Positions 22,856 to 33,216 are shown, counted from the stretch's first letter. The stretch: DNA of 64,000 nucleotides from Rhyacophila brunnea (GCA_022495005.1 JAGYXB010001324.1:2418001-2482000); one strand, 5' to 3'. Made by a program: numbers and translations. The notes: generated from the letters alone by a model not told the origin.

Positions 22856-23406
22856 TGTAGGTACACTGAGTTCAATAGACAGAAGACCGATAAACGAGAA
22901 ATTAGGCTGTGTTGTGTTGAGTAGGTTTGTGTATAAGTTTTTTTAATGCAATAATACTTTTTTTGTCAGTTTTCAATTAATATTTTGAAAAGAGCGACTA
23001 CACCCACTACAGTCGGTGGTGGTGTAAATCAAAATAACATTTTTTTTCAGTGGAATTCGGCATACATATTGTAGCTCTCTGGGTAGACCAAGCGAGTAGC
23101 ACAGCCGATATTATTTGAGTAATGTTTTAACATACTAGGCGCACATGTCCAGCAAGGTTGCTGTTATTCACTTCCAATCCGCCAGTCGCTGATGACACGC
23201 TCAACGGTTACCGCCACTATGCCTCCAATTTAATAAAAACTAGGAGAAACTGTACAAATATACCGCCGTATATTGTGAAAATATGTAAAAATAGTATATG
23301 AAGAAGAAAAAGAGCCTATGGAACTAATTTACATTATCCTGCTTGGGCTCCCCTCCCCCTATTAAATCTTGAGAGCGCCACTGTATATACCTACCTATTC
23401 AATTCA

Positions 23407-23475
23407 TTATTATTATCACCATCATCCTGGACCAATCAACTGTTAGATGAAGTTCTCTCCAACCTAATTCTAGAG
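23407..23475 (-). mobile_element. RTE LINE relic, duplicate copy
   Basis: Duplicate of the relic at 20635-20702, with the same diverged 3'-end sequence. Confidence 0.5.
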
Positions 23476-23899
23476 TGCGTAGGTACATATTAATATATAA
23501 CATATTTTGTGATACGTTGTATTGACTTTCAAAGTGTTGCTCAGGCTTTCCATGTAGCACCGAGAAGTACCGATCAGTGTTACATATAAAACTGTTTGAA
23601 ATCGTACCCACTGAGGTAAATTATTATTTTAATGTGGTGATAAAAATAACTATTTTCACTCCTAATCGGAGCATTTCAAAGCACACAGGGTAGTTTTCAC
23701 AAAACCTCTTCGGATAAATAGTTGTTGGGCATTTTTCAAACTATCAAGTGGAAACTACGCACCATCAACGCATATAATTTTTATTAGATTTTCTTCGCAA
23801 TTTTATTAAAATCCAACATCATGTCATTATGACGAAAAGCTGTCTGCAAGACCTAGCGAGACAGACTGGCGAGAGCCAGCTGGCTCAGCTAGTTAATAT

Positions 23900-24225
23900 A
23901 AATTACTGAAATGTTATTTTGACATTTCATATTGATTTCTATAGCAACGCACGTCTATAATAACAATTTAGTTGCTAGGACCCTCCTTAGCAAAGATTTT
24001 TTTCCGAAATAACTTTACATACAAAACAGAATTATCTGAAAATGAATTCAATTAAAGTACTAAAAAAATGCATTTTTCATATATTTGTACATAATAATAT
24101 TTTCTAAAAGTTTCAAATGTCTAGCTAGTCGGAAAGTTAGTTAAAACTCGATTGCAAAATTGGATAAACAAGAAAAAATCTGTACCTGGCAAACAAGAAT
24201 ACGTGCTAATAAAAATGTGGTAATA
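23900..24225 (+). repeat. Repeat family B, copy 1
   Basis: Matches 35154-35505: TTTTGACATTTCATATTGATTTC, AGCAACGCACGT, TTTAGTTGCTAGGACC, CCGAAATAACTTT, AACAGAATTA, TTTCAAATGTCTA(G/T)CTAGTCGG and ACAAGAATACG(T/A)GCTAA. The left end can form a hairpin (ACTGAAATG...CATTTCAT). No coding potential. It starts a few bases after the end of duplication copy B. Confidence 0.7.
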
Positions 24226-24792
24226 AAACAGACTTCTTACATAAAAAATTCCATATTTAAAAATATTTTTATTTATTTTCAATTAAAAGTTTTTTGATAA
24301 TATTATTATAATGATATTCATTAGAAAAAATGTTTATATTTTAGACTTAGACGTACCCTCCTAATAAGACAATATAATTTTGAGGTTATTTTCACGTAAG
24401 TAAATGGTATAATAATAATTTTAATATGTATGTATATATCCGTTTGTATCACTTGTTTCCAATATTATATACATTTTGTTACCTTAAATAATATATGTTA
24501 TAAGATAATAATTATATTATAATATAGGTGTCAGATCAAATACGAAATGTTTGATATATCTACCTAATGAAATTAATGATCCCTTAGTAGTAACTCGCAA
24601 TCAAAGTCTCAGTAACCGGAAACTGTCATACGTATGATAGGTATGTAGGCGTAGTTTGAGAGAATGAATCACAGAAATTCTAAGACGTCATAATAAATTC
24701 AAAAAGATTGTAACCTCGCCAGGAATCAACACCGTATGAAAATTCATTACAATCATTACCTTCTTTGTGACCGACTTTGTGTGTTGACAGGT
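24226..24792. other. No gene recognised
   Basis: AT-rich and unassigned; no repeat or gene supported. Confidence 0.35.
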
Positions 24793-24795
24793 TGA

Positions 24796-25582
24796 GGCCC
24801 TCCTCCCACGGCGCAACTGAAATCTGACAGAACTGGTTTGTGAAGGATCTCATAAACTGGCCAATGTGATGCTTCGCACACGGCGCTACTGAAACTCAGT
24901 TGAAATAATAATCACATTACCTCAAATTGGACTATCAGCTGTGTTGTACAAAACACGCGTGCTTATTAGGTTATTTTATTTTAAGTTAATATTTAACAAA
25001 CAATGTCTTCGAGCGGGTCAAGCGACGAGGAGACTTTGGTTTTGTATCAATACAACAGATACAGGAGTCAAAATAAAAGAAAATATTGATTCATCCTTAT
25101 ATAGAAAGGAACATAAACTGCAGACTATTTGTTGCTGCAAAGGAACTGCAAGAAACCGATTCCAAATTTCTGGCTTTCTATAGAATGTCCAAGAAAAGCT
25201 ACCTCGAGCTTGTTAGGATCATCACTTCTGCTATTCAAAAAGAAAATACAAACATGCTCGCTTCGCTTATCTTGTACTTTTGAGTTTTGACGTCTCTGGT
25301 TGTTTCGGTTTTTACGATATGACGCTAGCGGCTTTACGAAGTGCTACCAATTTTGGTAAGAAAATATGATTTTTCACCGAAATCTAATGATGTTGGTACC
25401 ACTGTTTTACGGTGACTGGAAACTTCAGACACTAGCATGTCGCATCTCTTCGCGACCGTTTTGAAGCTGAGAGATTCCGGTCTCGCCGTCAGCAAGCCGC
25501 CATTGAAATACATTAGCTAGATATTGGCTGGAATTTTAGTTTCAGTTCCGACGGACATAATTTTCGCCGTGGGAGGATGGCC
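24796..25582 (+). mobile_element. PIF/Harbinger transposon, internally deleted
   Basis: Left end GGCCCTCCTCCCACGGCG and the reverse complement of the right end, GGCCATCCTCCCACGGCG, are matching TIRs. The 3-bp flanks are TGA (24793-24795) and TAA (25583-25585), close to the TWA duplication typical of PIF/Harbinger. Inside is the N-terminal part of a HARBI1-like transposase (25003-25262). The remaining 320 bp are non-coding and end in a TTTCAGTTCCGACGG stretch. At 787 bp it is too short for both Harbinger genes, so it is a deletion derivative. Confidence 0.8.
25003..25283 (+). pseudogene. HARBI1-like (PIF/Harbinger) transposase N-terminal fragment, frameshifted
   Basis: Frame 1 starts at ATG 25003 (MSSSGSSDEETLVLYQYN) and meets a stop at 25087. 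A second frame (25086-25283) continues the family pattern: a HPYIERNINCRLFVAAKELQ segment, then SKFLAFYRMSKKSYLELV. Together these match the N-terminal region of Harbinger nucleases, where W-H-P is followed by a helix-rich F.YFRM..E segment. One base is missing at the junction, inside the W codon of W-I-H-P. After the NTNM residues the sequence departs from the family, so the DDE catalytic domain is gone. Confidence 0.8.
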
Positions 25583-25636
25583 TAAGTGACCTCCAAAAAA
25601 ATAACTCCTCTGTCTGCCGCAAGCTTAGCCTCTAGG

Positions 25637-26075
25637 ACAGTGATGATGAACCTCTGACACGCGAATGCTTTATATTTTGATGATAGAAAATAATACCAAT
25701 TATAATTGAAAAAATATTTTTTTTTGAAAAAAGTTTTGCAAATAAATACATATTAAATAACAGGGTTGGCGAAACTTTTTACGCCTGCATCACAAAAATT
25801 TCCCAAATATCATTTTTCGACTGTCTGACATGCCGAGCAGTTTTTATTGTAGGAAAAAAATTAAAAACATGGTTTTTAAGAATTCTGAAGTTTAAAAATT
25901 ACAATTGAGGTCATGGTTGGCAAACCTTTTTACGTACGCGTGCCAAAAATTTCACAAATATTAATTTTCGACTGTCTGACATGCCGTGTAGCTGTTTTTC
26001 TTGTAGGAAAAAAAATGAAAAACATGATTTTTCATAATTCTGAAGTTTAAAAACTACAATAATTGAGGTCTTGAG
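25637..26075 (+). repeat. hAT-like termini and a 151-bp two-unit tandem repeat
   Basis: CAGTGATGATGAACCTCTGACACGCG (25637) and CAGGGTTGGCGAAACTTTTTACG (25761) both look like hAT left ends. From GGTTGGCGAAAC at 25764 a 151-bp unit repeats at 25915 (GGTTGGCAAACC). Both units share TTTTCGACTGTCTGACATGCCG, TTGTAGGAAAAAAA and AATTCTGAAGTTTAAAAA. I found no matching right end or 8-bp target duplication, so element limits are open. Confidence 0.55.
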
Positions 26076-26159
26076 ATTCTTTCTTTCGCTGTGTTTCTAG
26101 CCGAAGGCTACCTAGGTACTTATCTAATTTGTTTTCTCTGCATTATAAAACATTCGCGT

Positions 26160-26240
26160 GTCAATATGTATAACTGAGAAAGTTTTTTAGTATCCACTAT
26201 TTATATAGGATCTTAACAGCCTACCTCCTCCCCTCGCTAC
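26160..26240 (+). repeat. Repeat family F, terminal fragment
   Basis: AATATGTATAACTGAGAAAG...CACTATTTATATAGGATCTTAACAGCCTACCTCC parallels the end module of family F at 48150-48225 and 45725-45800. Confidence 0.5.
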
Positions 26241-26917
26241 TGCTGGTTACTTCAGTTCATAATTCTTGTAATATTATAGTGTTACCTCTGTCGGAATTAA
26301 ACATATATTCAGCATGACTGAGCAAACAACCATTACTTCTTAACTATAATATTTATATCGCAACACCTTATTGTTTAAAACCGAAAAATATCACCACTTA
26401 TGGTGAAACAAGCCATGTATGTAGGTCAATTAAATTTCAGATGAGAACTGATTTAGCGAAAGTGATATTAATATAAATTTACAATTTATGAAACAAAAAC
26501 ATACACCTGACCAAGCAACTAATAGTCAAACATACATAATATCATTGTCATTTAAAAATGTTTGAAAATCTTAATTAGCCATGAAAAATTCACAGCTGCT
26601 GTATAAAAAAATCCAATCCCAGTAAGGGCTTTCCCTAACTCCTGTAAAATTGAGCATTCCGGATTTATAAACAGGATCGTTCCCCGTGATACGATATCAG
26701 TCGACGTAATAATAATATATTATAACATTCGGCAGTACGAAGAAGCGCGCGAAAGAATCCTCCAATAAATTTACATGAGTCGGCGGTTATTCCCGGGATC
26801 CAACTTAATTTGACATGAGTAACTTCATAAATCGGCAGTAAATGAGGCGAGTTTGAGAGCCTCGTGAGTGGAAATTAGGGCTGGCAGGTGTATAAATATT
26901 TCTGAAAGGTTTCCAGT
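26241..26917. other. No gene recognised
   Basis: Unassigned. A moderately GC-rich patch around 26730-26880 (GAAGAAGCGCGCGAAAG, CGGCGGTTATTCCCGG) has no recognised feature. Confidence 0.3.
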
Positions 26918-27050
26918 ACTTATTTATTTAAGTAAACCATACATTATGGACATAAAAAATCTAAATTTAAGACGTTCACAATATAAGATTTACATTATAA
27001 CCAATATTACCCTCACAAGAGAGAAGAAGAGAATATATACCTATTAATAA
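26918..27050 (-). mobile_element. LINE 3' end (family J), copy 3
   Basis: On the minus strand this ends in a TAAATAAATAAGT-type tail. Its body, TTTATGTCCATAATG and GTGAACGTCTTAAATTTA in reverse complement, matches the 3' UTR of the family-J LINE at 37780-37865 and the copy at 61262-61390. It is severely 5'-truncated; no coding sequence remains. Confidence 0.6.
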
Positions 27051-27074
27051 TAATAAAAAAACATAGTTCAATTG

Positions 27075-27625
27075 GTGGCGCTTTTTGCAGTGGACTGTAT
27101 AATTTTGATGTTGATGGTGGATGGTGGAAGTAAGGGCGGAGGCGATTTAACAGGATTTCAGAAACCGACCTTTTATGATGTTGATGATGGCTCCGTGGTT
27201 TGGTTGCACTATCACTCGCACGATATTGTTTGTTTGGGTTACCCGGTGCGCGGCACTTGACGGTACACTGTTGATGGATGTTGGGTGAGATTAATGAATG
27301 ATGATGATATGTTGTATGAATGATGAGAGCGGGTATAATATACTAATAATATTATATATAATATAATAATACTATATCAAGTTAACCTAGGCGTAGCCTA
27401 TAAACAACTTCTGAATCAGTCTATATAACGCAATGCGGCAATACGCACTCGTTTGTTCGCTTGAGCTAACTACGCGCAACGGCTGTCTTGAAGTCACTAA
27501 ATGTAATTTGCTTCACGGTCTCTCATGTCCCGTGACCGCCGGTTACTTGGTCTTGTGACAATAATACTGGGATTTGAGGGAGGTAGGAAGTAATGATTAC
27601 GGCCACCACAATTTGGCGTAAGCAA
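27075..27625 (+). repeat. Repeat family G, copy 1
   Basis: The start (CAGTGGACTGTATAATTTTGATG), an internal GATGG-rich region, and the end (CTTGGTCTTGTGACAATAATACTGGGATTTGAGG then GGCCACCACAATTTGGCG) match 50145-50180 plus 51425-51510. Similar blocks lie at 34270-34770. The end ...CCA(C/T)(A/C)ATAATTGGCCCAA could be an LTR end followed by a primer-binding site, but I cannot show LTR structure. The 62-codon frame at 27072-27260 is not protein-like. Confidence 0.5.
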
Positions 27626-27799
27626 AAAGTATTAATTGGAATCTACTAACTTATCAAAATATTATTATTTTAAATTTTCCCTGGTTATGAGTTAATCTAG
27701 GTATCACACTAAAAGCATTCCATAAAAAGATAAAGACTTTTATTAGGTACTTATTACAGTTTCATAATATGGTTTGTTGTAGTCAAGCTTTTTGGTTAT

Positions 27800-28090
27800 T
27801 ATCAACGTCGTGTCAAAGGGAATTTGGCAACCCTAGCGGAGATTCCCCGCGGCTTTCATATCCACGCGTCTGTTGACATTTCACAATGACAGATGGTGTC
27901 ATAGTCGCTTTCCGCACGTGATAAACGACCAACCGGCCGGCGCGACGAACGGATATGAAATGATAGGTCATGCAAAAATACCACGACTTGCTTGCTGCAA
28001 GTTTGCCATTGTCAGCAACTTCACTGCGTTTAACAGCTTCCGGGGAAATTAGACACACATCCGGTCCCCTCATGCGGGACTTACTTCCGC
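27800..28090. other. GC-rich island of unknown nature
   Basis: About 290 bp are clearly richer in G+C and CpG than their surroundings (GCGGAGATTCCCCGCGGC, AACCGGCCGGCGCGACG). The minus strand is open for 86 codons (27813-28073) without a recognised domain, and no canonical splice or TATA arrangement could be established. It may be a promoter-like CpG segment, an exon or part of an unknown repeat. Confidence 0.3.
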
Positions 28091-28630
28091 TTCAGAAAAT
28101 AATATGTAGTTATTCATGGGTTTAATTTGTAATAAACTGTGGAATTTTTGTTGGTTCATATAATAATAATTATTAAAACTCTTTCTCGCACAATTCTAAG
28201 AAAGTATCTATTCTCAATAAATATAATATTATTAATACTATCGACTGAAGGTACTTGATGGAATTTTAAATATAATTCTAATGGATTTAAGTTTTGTACT
28301 ATTCCATTTGAGTCGTTTTTTGGGAACCAGGTTTAATCTTTTGGCATCTTCAGGGACTATGTGCACTCACCAACAGGTAAATATACATACACTGATGATG
28401 AATGCATTTGATTTTAACTTATATAATAAATTAATACAATAAAGTAGGTAAAAACTTTATCACCCATCTATTCCCACTTTTCTTTATCACCCAAGTCAAG
28501 GATCACAATACAAATAACCAACAAATTATAAATAGTCGAAGTGTTTGTAAAAAAATCCATATCATTAATAATACAATCAATAGGCGTATGCATCGTCAAA
28601 CCCTAAGTCACTCTTTTAGTTCGGATTATA

Positions 28631-29470
28631 ATTGAGCGTAGTTATACACAAAGCAGCCAAGCCACAATTTTGAAAAAAATGAGTTATTGTGATTTCCATA
28701 ATCTCACACGTTTGTTTTATGTTCTGCACAAATCAACCAAACTGCTATCATACAAAAATCTAATATAAATGCGTTTTAAAGATTTTGCAAATCGCAGTAT
28801 ATGACATTTTCGATTTGCATAAAGCAACCAAGCTGCTGACATACAAAAATATCATATGAATGCGTTCTAAAAATATTCCATATTCGTTCTGCAAAAAGCA
28901 GCCAAATGATAATATTATGTACTTACCTAAATATTAAAATACTGACTGTAAGGTGTGTTTTTCTACATTCAATTAATAAACATTATTTTCTCAATAACAT
29001 TACCTATATGTTTTTCATTTTATTATATATAATACAATATACAGATTTTTCATATAAAAAATAGTGCCAGACAGATAAATATTAATGTAATTTACGTAAT
29101 GTAGTTTTCGAATTATTTTCAGAATTTTGAAATTCCCATAATACTTCAATGACGTAGAAGGTTTTTTTTAAGAAAATAGATGCAAAAATACAAAAATAAG
29201 AGTTGGCTGCATTCAAGAATGAACATTCTAAAAAACCCATTTTGCACAAAACAGCCTGGACTGCTAAAGCACCAAAATTTCATAGATTTTATGCTTTTAT
29301 CTCCTATAAGTTACACAAAATCATATAAATATATAATATCTATCATTCAAAAGGTATAAATAGTATACAGAGGTCTTGTGGAGTAAAAGAAACACACTTT
29401 ACATAAAACTGCATCTATCTCTGTTTGAGGTTTGTGTGGCTTGGCTGCTTTGCGTATAACTACGCTCAAT
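28631..29470. mobile_element. 840-bp MITE with 36-bp TIRs and TA target duplication
   Basis: ATTGAGCGTAGTTATACACA and the following 16 bases at 28631-28666 mirror 29435-29470 with one mismatch. TA flanks both sides (28629-28630, 29471-29472), and the aligned LINE at 37.3 kb lacks the insert. The interior carries repeated GCACAAATCAACCAAACTGC-like units with ATACAAAAAT at 28725, 28810 and 28885, and inverted forms at 29190-29290. No open frame looks like a transposase. TA duplication suggests a Tc1/mariner-type system; the TIR is not one I know. Confidence 0.88.
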
Positions 29471-29560
29471 TATGGCTACTATCCGTGGCTTTATTCGACT
29501 GTTTTTCACTTGGTATGCTTACATACTGTAGTTTAAATGCTTGAAGATGATAATAATCAA

Positions 29561-29935
29561 TCATGGCCTCCACATCCTCATTCGGGCCCCAAGGCTAGGA
29601 TCTTTGTCGGGCCCCCTACCTATCGCCAAGGTTAAAGGCAGTGTGACGCTCTACAGTAACGTTTTCCAAATGGCGTTCACGATTAAATTAAGGGTATTTA
29701 GTGTATTTTTATTAGGTACTTACATCCACTTGAATACTGGAGTTAATATCAAATAATGACAATTAAAAATTACATCACACAATCACATATTTTAAAATAT
29801 AATTATCATTAAAGGAAAATGGCACCGCAGGCGACTTTTTTAATATTAGATTAAATTTGTGATGTGTGTTTATCTCACTTATTTGGTCGACTCCCCCCAT
29901 GAGCCCTGTCAGCCTCCCACTTGTGGGGGCCATGA
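29561..29935 (+). mobile_element. Family-E DNA element inside the LINE
   Basis: TCATGGCCTCCACATCC at 29561 and TGGGGGCCATGA ending at 29935 are the ends. The body shares GTGTGACGCTCTACA, AAATGG(C/T)GT and GTTTATCTCACTTAT with the 38.3-kb copy. The flanks AATCAA and TTTCAA match at four of six positions, consistent with a decayed 6-bp duplication. The LINE paralogue at about 37400 has GATATCAATATTAGG across the site. Confidence 0.75.
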
Positions 29936-29980
29936 TTTCAATATTTGGCCATCCATTTTTTCGACTTATACGTGGTGTAA

Positions 29981-30190
29981 ATGAGAACTCTGCCATTCTT
30001 GGTGGCATTGACTTATGTCCCTGATAACTATCTTAGAAATCGGGAGCATCAGTTGTTTGTTCTTCCAAGGTACAGAACTAACTTGCAATTGGTGATGCCA
30101 ATTGGGGAGGCAATAAATTTGTGCAATCAAATCGCTTCGGATGTTGATGTATTTCACCTATGTGAAGATGAGTTGTTTTATAAATTCTAA
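29981..30190 (+). pseudogene. Non-LTR reverse transcriptase C-terminus (family-J LINE)
   Basis: The frame carries a LRNREHQLFVLPRYRTNLQL segment, then INLCNQIASDVDVFHLCEDE before the stop. The pattern F.VPR.RTN...P....N....DVF at the very end of ORF2 is characteristic of jockey/I-group LINEs that use host transcripts of this kind. Upstream domains are missing, and the family-E insertion separates this end from older coding sequence. The 37.5-kb copy has more frame breaks. Confidence 0.6.
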
Positions 30191-30595
30191 AAATAGGGCC
30201 CATTAAGCTCATTCGGTGTGCTTCCATGTTTTATATTTTTTATAATTTTGAACCTATTTACTCTTCATTTTTTTTGACATACATATATTTCTTTCTTCTG
30301 TTTTAATACTATTTCTTTGTTTTTAAATGTCATGTTGTGAACGTCTTTAATTTATAATTTATAATGTTCACCGTATGTAAAATGTTTTTTTTTTTAATCA
30401 ATGCACAATGACTTAAGGATACGGCGTTCAATCCATACCCTAGATTTCTGGGCACCTGGAATCTGTTTGTGATCGCCATCTTAACCAGATTGCAAAGCAA
30501 AACAATTATAAAATTAATGTGGCTACATGTTCTCAAATAAAATTATAGGAATATATGAATATGTAACCATACTCACATACCTAGATTGAATATAC

Positions 30596-31285
30596 CAGTG
30601 GTGGTAAACCTATGGCATGCGGGTCACTAGTGGCACGCGAGATGATTTTGAATGGCACGCGAATATTTTATTTTGAAGAGAAAAAATATACCTATAATAA
30701 TAATAAATGACAGATCGCATTGTATCAAAAGTAGCAGATAAATACTATTCAAGAAGAAGCATTACGTTTAATATAAATACATATTATGTAAAGAATTGGT
30801 CGGTCCTTAAGCTTTATGCGTCACAAATAATTTTATCGCACTAACTTCATCAGGCGGCGGGGAAAGCCGCGCCGTAAATCTCTGATTTTGATCGATTTAT
30901 AATGCTTGACTCCACTGTAGAGAAAGAATGTCTCATCTGATCGGAGCAAATCTACTGTCAGCTTGTGCGTAAAAAACAAAACTATGGAATAGAATAATAA
31001 AAAATTTCATTTCTACCCACAAAAATGGCTGTACCGAATTAGAAAAAATAGCTTGGCGGAGTTTGTAGTAGTAATTTTGGCAGACAGTTTCAGAATTGGT
31101 GGACCGAAATGTATGGCATTGAAAAAGTGCTAAAGCTATAATATCTGTCCTATGTTCTGTGAGTAAAATCTAGATTCTAGAATATTATCATTTTTAATAG
31201 ATTACTTAAAAACTATTTTTTCTCCATGAAAAACTGGTCGGCACGTCAAAATAACATTTGATTCAAAAAAGGTTCGCCAACGCTG
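30596..31285 (+). mobile_element. hAT-type MITE (690 bp) with 8-bp target duplication
   Basis: Left end CAGTGGTGGTAAACCTATGG and reverse complement of the right end CAGCGTTGGCGAACCTTTTT form hAT-like TIRs. GAATATAC (30588-30595) and AAATATAC (31286-31293) are 8-bp flanks with one mismatch. GGCACGCG is repeated near the left end at 30634 and 30653. The interior has no transposase frame, so the element is non-autonomous. It may be related to the hAT-like ends at 25637-25915, which share the TGGCGAAACTTTTT motif. Confidence 0.82.
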
Positions 31286-31293
31286 AAATATAC

Positions 31294-33214
31294 CTAATCG
31301 TTCCGTGATTCTCAAGTTAAAAAAATATATTATCTCCCGGTTTTAGCATAGTTGACAAGTTGACAACAATAACATAATATCTAGGTAATAATTATTATAA
31401 AACACTAAAAATTTATAATATTTTGGGAACGAATTTAAATCTTCTCATGAATATCGCAACTGCCCCAATTAACATTCATCAGAAACAATAGCTGTCAGAA
31501 AATGTAAAAGAGTGTGAGGTAGTCTAGTACAGGCAGAGTGACGCGCTGCAGACGGCCCCCGGCATGGCATATTACTGCCGTAGAACAAAAAACTACCCCG
31601 TTCGAACCTCCCTCGCTACATTGCGAAATTGCATCACACTGGAGTACACCCTTCGCGTAAAAAAGTCCACATAAAAAGAGCCCAAATGAAAAGCTCTCGT
31701 TAGCACCGGAAGCTTTTTCGGCCCGGATGATTAAAAATCTAGAGTTTCGCGAAAGTTGCAATTTTATTGTTATTGTTTTATTTCTTTTTCTCTTCGCAAA
31801 GGAAAGTATAACACTGCAATATTGTTTGATGTTTCGAAAATGTTACGTTTAGAAATAATAAATATTATAAATTATAGTGTACGTAGCATACAGACAGTGA
31901 CGTCCCTAGACAAAATGCCGCCCCATTTTTTATCATCCTTGAATGACTCAAATATCAAAAAATGTGTTGTATGTTGTATGGATATATCACTAACAAAATA
32001 TAATTACCACTAAATCTATTTTATTTAAATGCCATCTCTGCTTCAATTGGTTTCAATAGACAATATTGCGAGTCTACGGTTTCAGATGCATTTAAAAATA
32101 CACCTGATAACTTCCAAAACTTCCTCTTTGATTTAGATTCTAGATCTTTGGATATATTTCAAATTAGATAAGTATGTACCTACCTATAATTCACAAATTC
32201 GCACTTGTCATTGCTGGTCATCAAGAATGTAACGTCCAAGGACAACGGAAGTGAACTAGACATCGCAAACCTGACAAAAAAAATACAGTCCTGTTAAACC
32301 TTATATGTTGATTAATACATTTTGTTTCCAACCAGTGAGTTGATTTTTTGAATGGAAAGATATTTCCGTTATTACTAAGGTTTGGTAGCTATTTCTACGC
32401 ATGCCTAATGAATCCCCTCGATTTGCCGCCCCCAAGCGACGCTCAATCTGCCTACCCCCACGGGACCTCACTGCATATAGGTACAGGCAGTTGCGGCTAG
32501 TCCATATGCACTGCGGTACTGAAGCACCCCCAAGCAAATTGAGACAAACTTAATATTATAATATACATAAATTTATGTATATTATATAAAAATATCAATA
32601 TTATTAAACGTGTAATCAGCTCGCCCGCGCATCGATACATTCAACGTCCAATAATATTATCATACACCGCTGTAGGTACTTTATTTTGCACAGTACCGAT
32701 TTCAATAGAATATTCTCGAGTAGGCGACGAAGGGGCGCGGGCAGTGGTGCTCGCAGCTTCATGCTGCCGGTCAGACAGTCCGATTTCAGTATTTCTCCGT
32801 TTATGCGCATCGCGCGCCACAGCGAGGAATGGAATATAGCTATAATGATTTATTAACATTGTTAAAATTTATTTCTGCAAGCAATTTATGCAAAGTTCTT
32901 TATTTTAATTATTAATATAATTAATTAATTATATTTAATTTTGATTTTAATAGTAAAAAATAATCCAAATAAACATTTATTTTTATTTTTAATCAAACGC
33001 AGCACCCCCAAATATCTTTTCCACGAGGTGACACTGGGTACAGGCATAAAAATTATGACTTTCGCTAGAGACATAATTGTTTTTATTAAATTTCTCATAA
33101 ACGAAAATTTACTAATACCTTAATAAAAACGTTTATGAGTACCTACGACAAAGAAAGTTTTTGGAAGCAATAATCATTTCACTCATTATGAGTGAGATTG
33201 AACAAACTAGATTA
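31294..33214. other. No gene resolved; several GC-rich patches
   Basis: GC-rich patches at 31520-31740, 32390-32540 and 32610-32830 interrupt AT-rich DNA. The first and third are open on the minus strand for 60-90 codons without recognised domains. I could not identify exons or repeats. At 31905-31930 GACGTCCCTAGACAAAATGCCGCC might be a decayed repeat end. Confidence 0.3.
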
Positions 33215-33216
33215 CA

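Larger units (their letters stand above)
21101..23893 (+). repeat. Tandem segmental duplication, copy B (2.8 kb)
   Basis: Near-identical to copy A from CTCCTATATATTATTATCC to CTCAGCTAGT, but without the 2.2-kb TIR element. The pre-insertion site reads GGCTGTGTTGTGTTGAGTAGG at 22905-22925. It contains the second SINE (22150-22355), family-E element (22464-22855) and RTE relic (23407-23475). Copy B has about 17 extra bases around 23833 that copy A lacks. The missing transposon and the patch at 21195-21275 account for nearly all the length difference. Confidence 0.95.
28591..30390 (+). mobile_element. LINE 3' portion (family J), copy 1, interrupted by two DNA elements
   Basis: Outside its insertions this aligns with 37300-37865: CTCTTTTAGTTCGGAT before 28629, then CTACTATCCGTGGCTTTATTCGAC at 29475, CGACTTATACGTGGTGT at 29962, CGCTTCGGATGTTGAT at 30131, and a 3' UTR with AATGTTCAC.GTATGTAAAAT near 30362. 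It encodes the end of a non-LTR reverse transcriptase (29981-30190). A TA-flanked MITE (28631-29470) and a family-E element (29561-29935) interrupt it. The paralogue at 37.3 kb gives both empty sites. Confidence 0.75.

Noticed and set aside
25637..26175. Complete hAT element from CAGTGATGATG to AACTG
   Set aside because: The 8-bp flanks do not match, and the proposed right end belongs to repeat family F.
27072..27260. 62-codon frame with repeated Met-Val-Asp residues
   Set aside because: It reads GATG-rich simple sequence within repeat family G.
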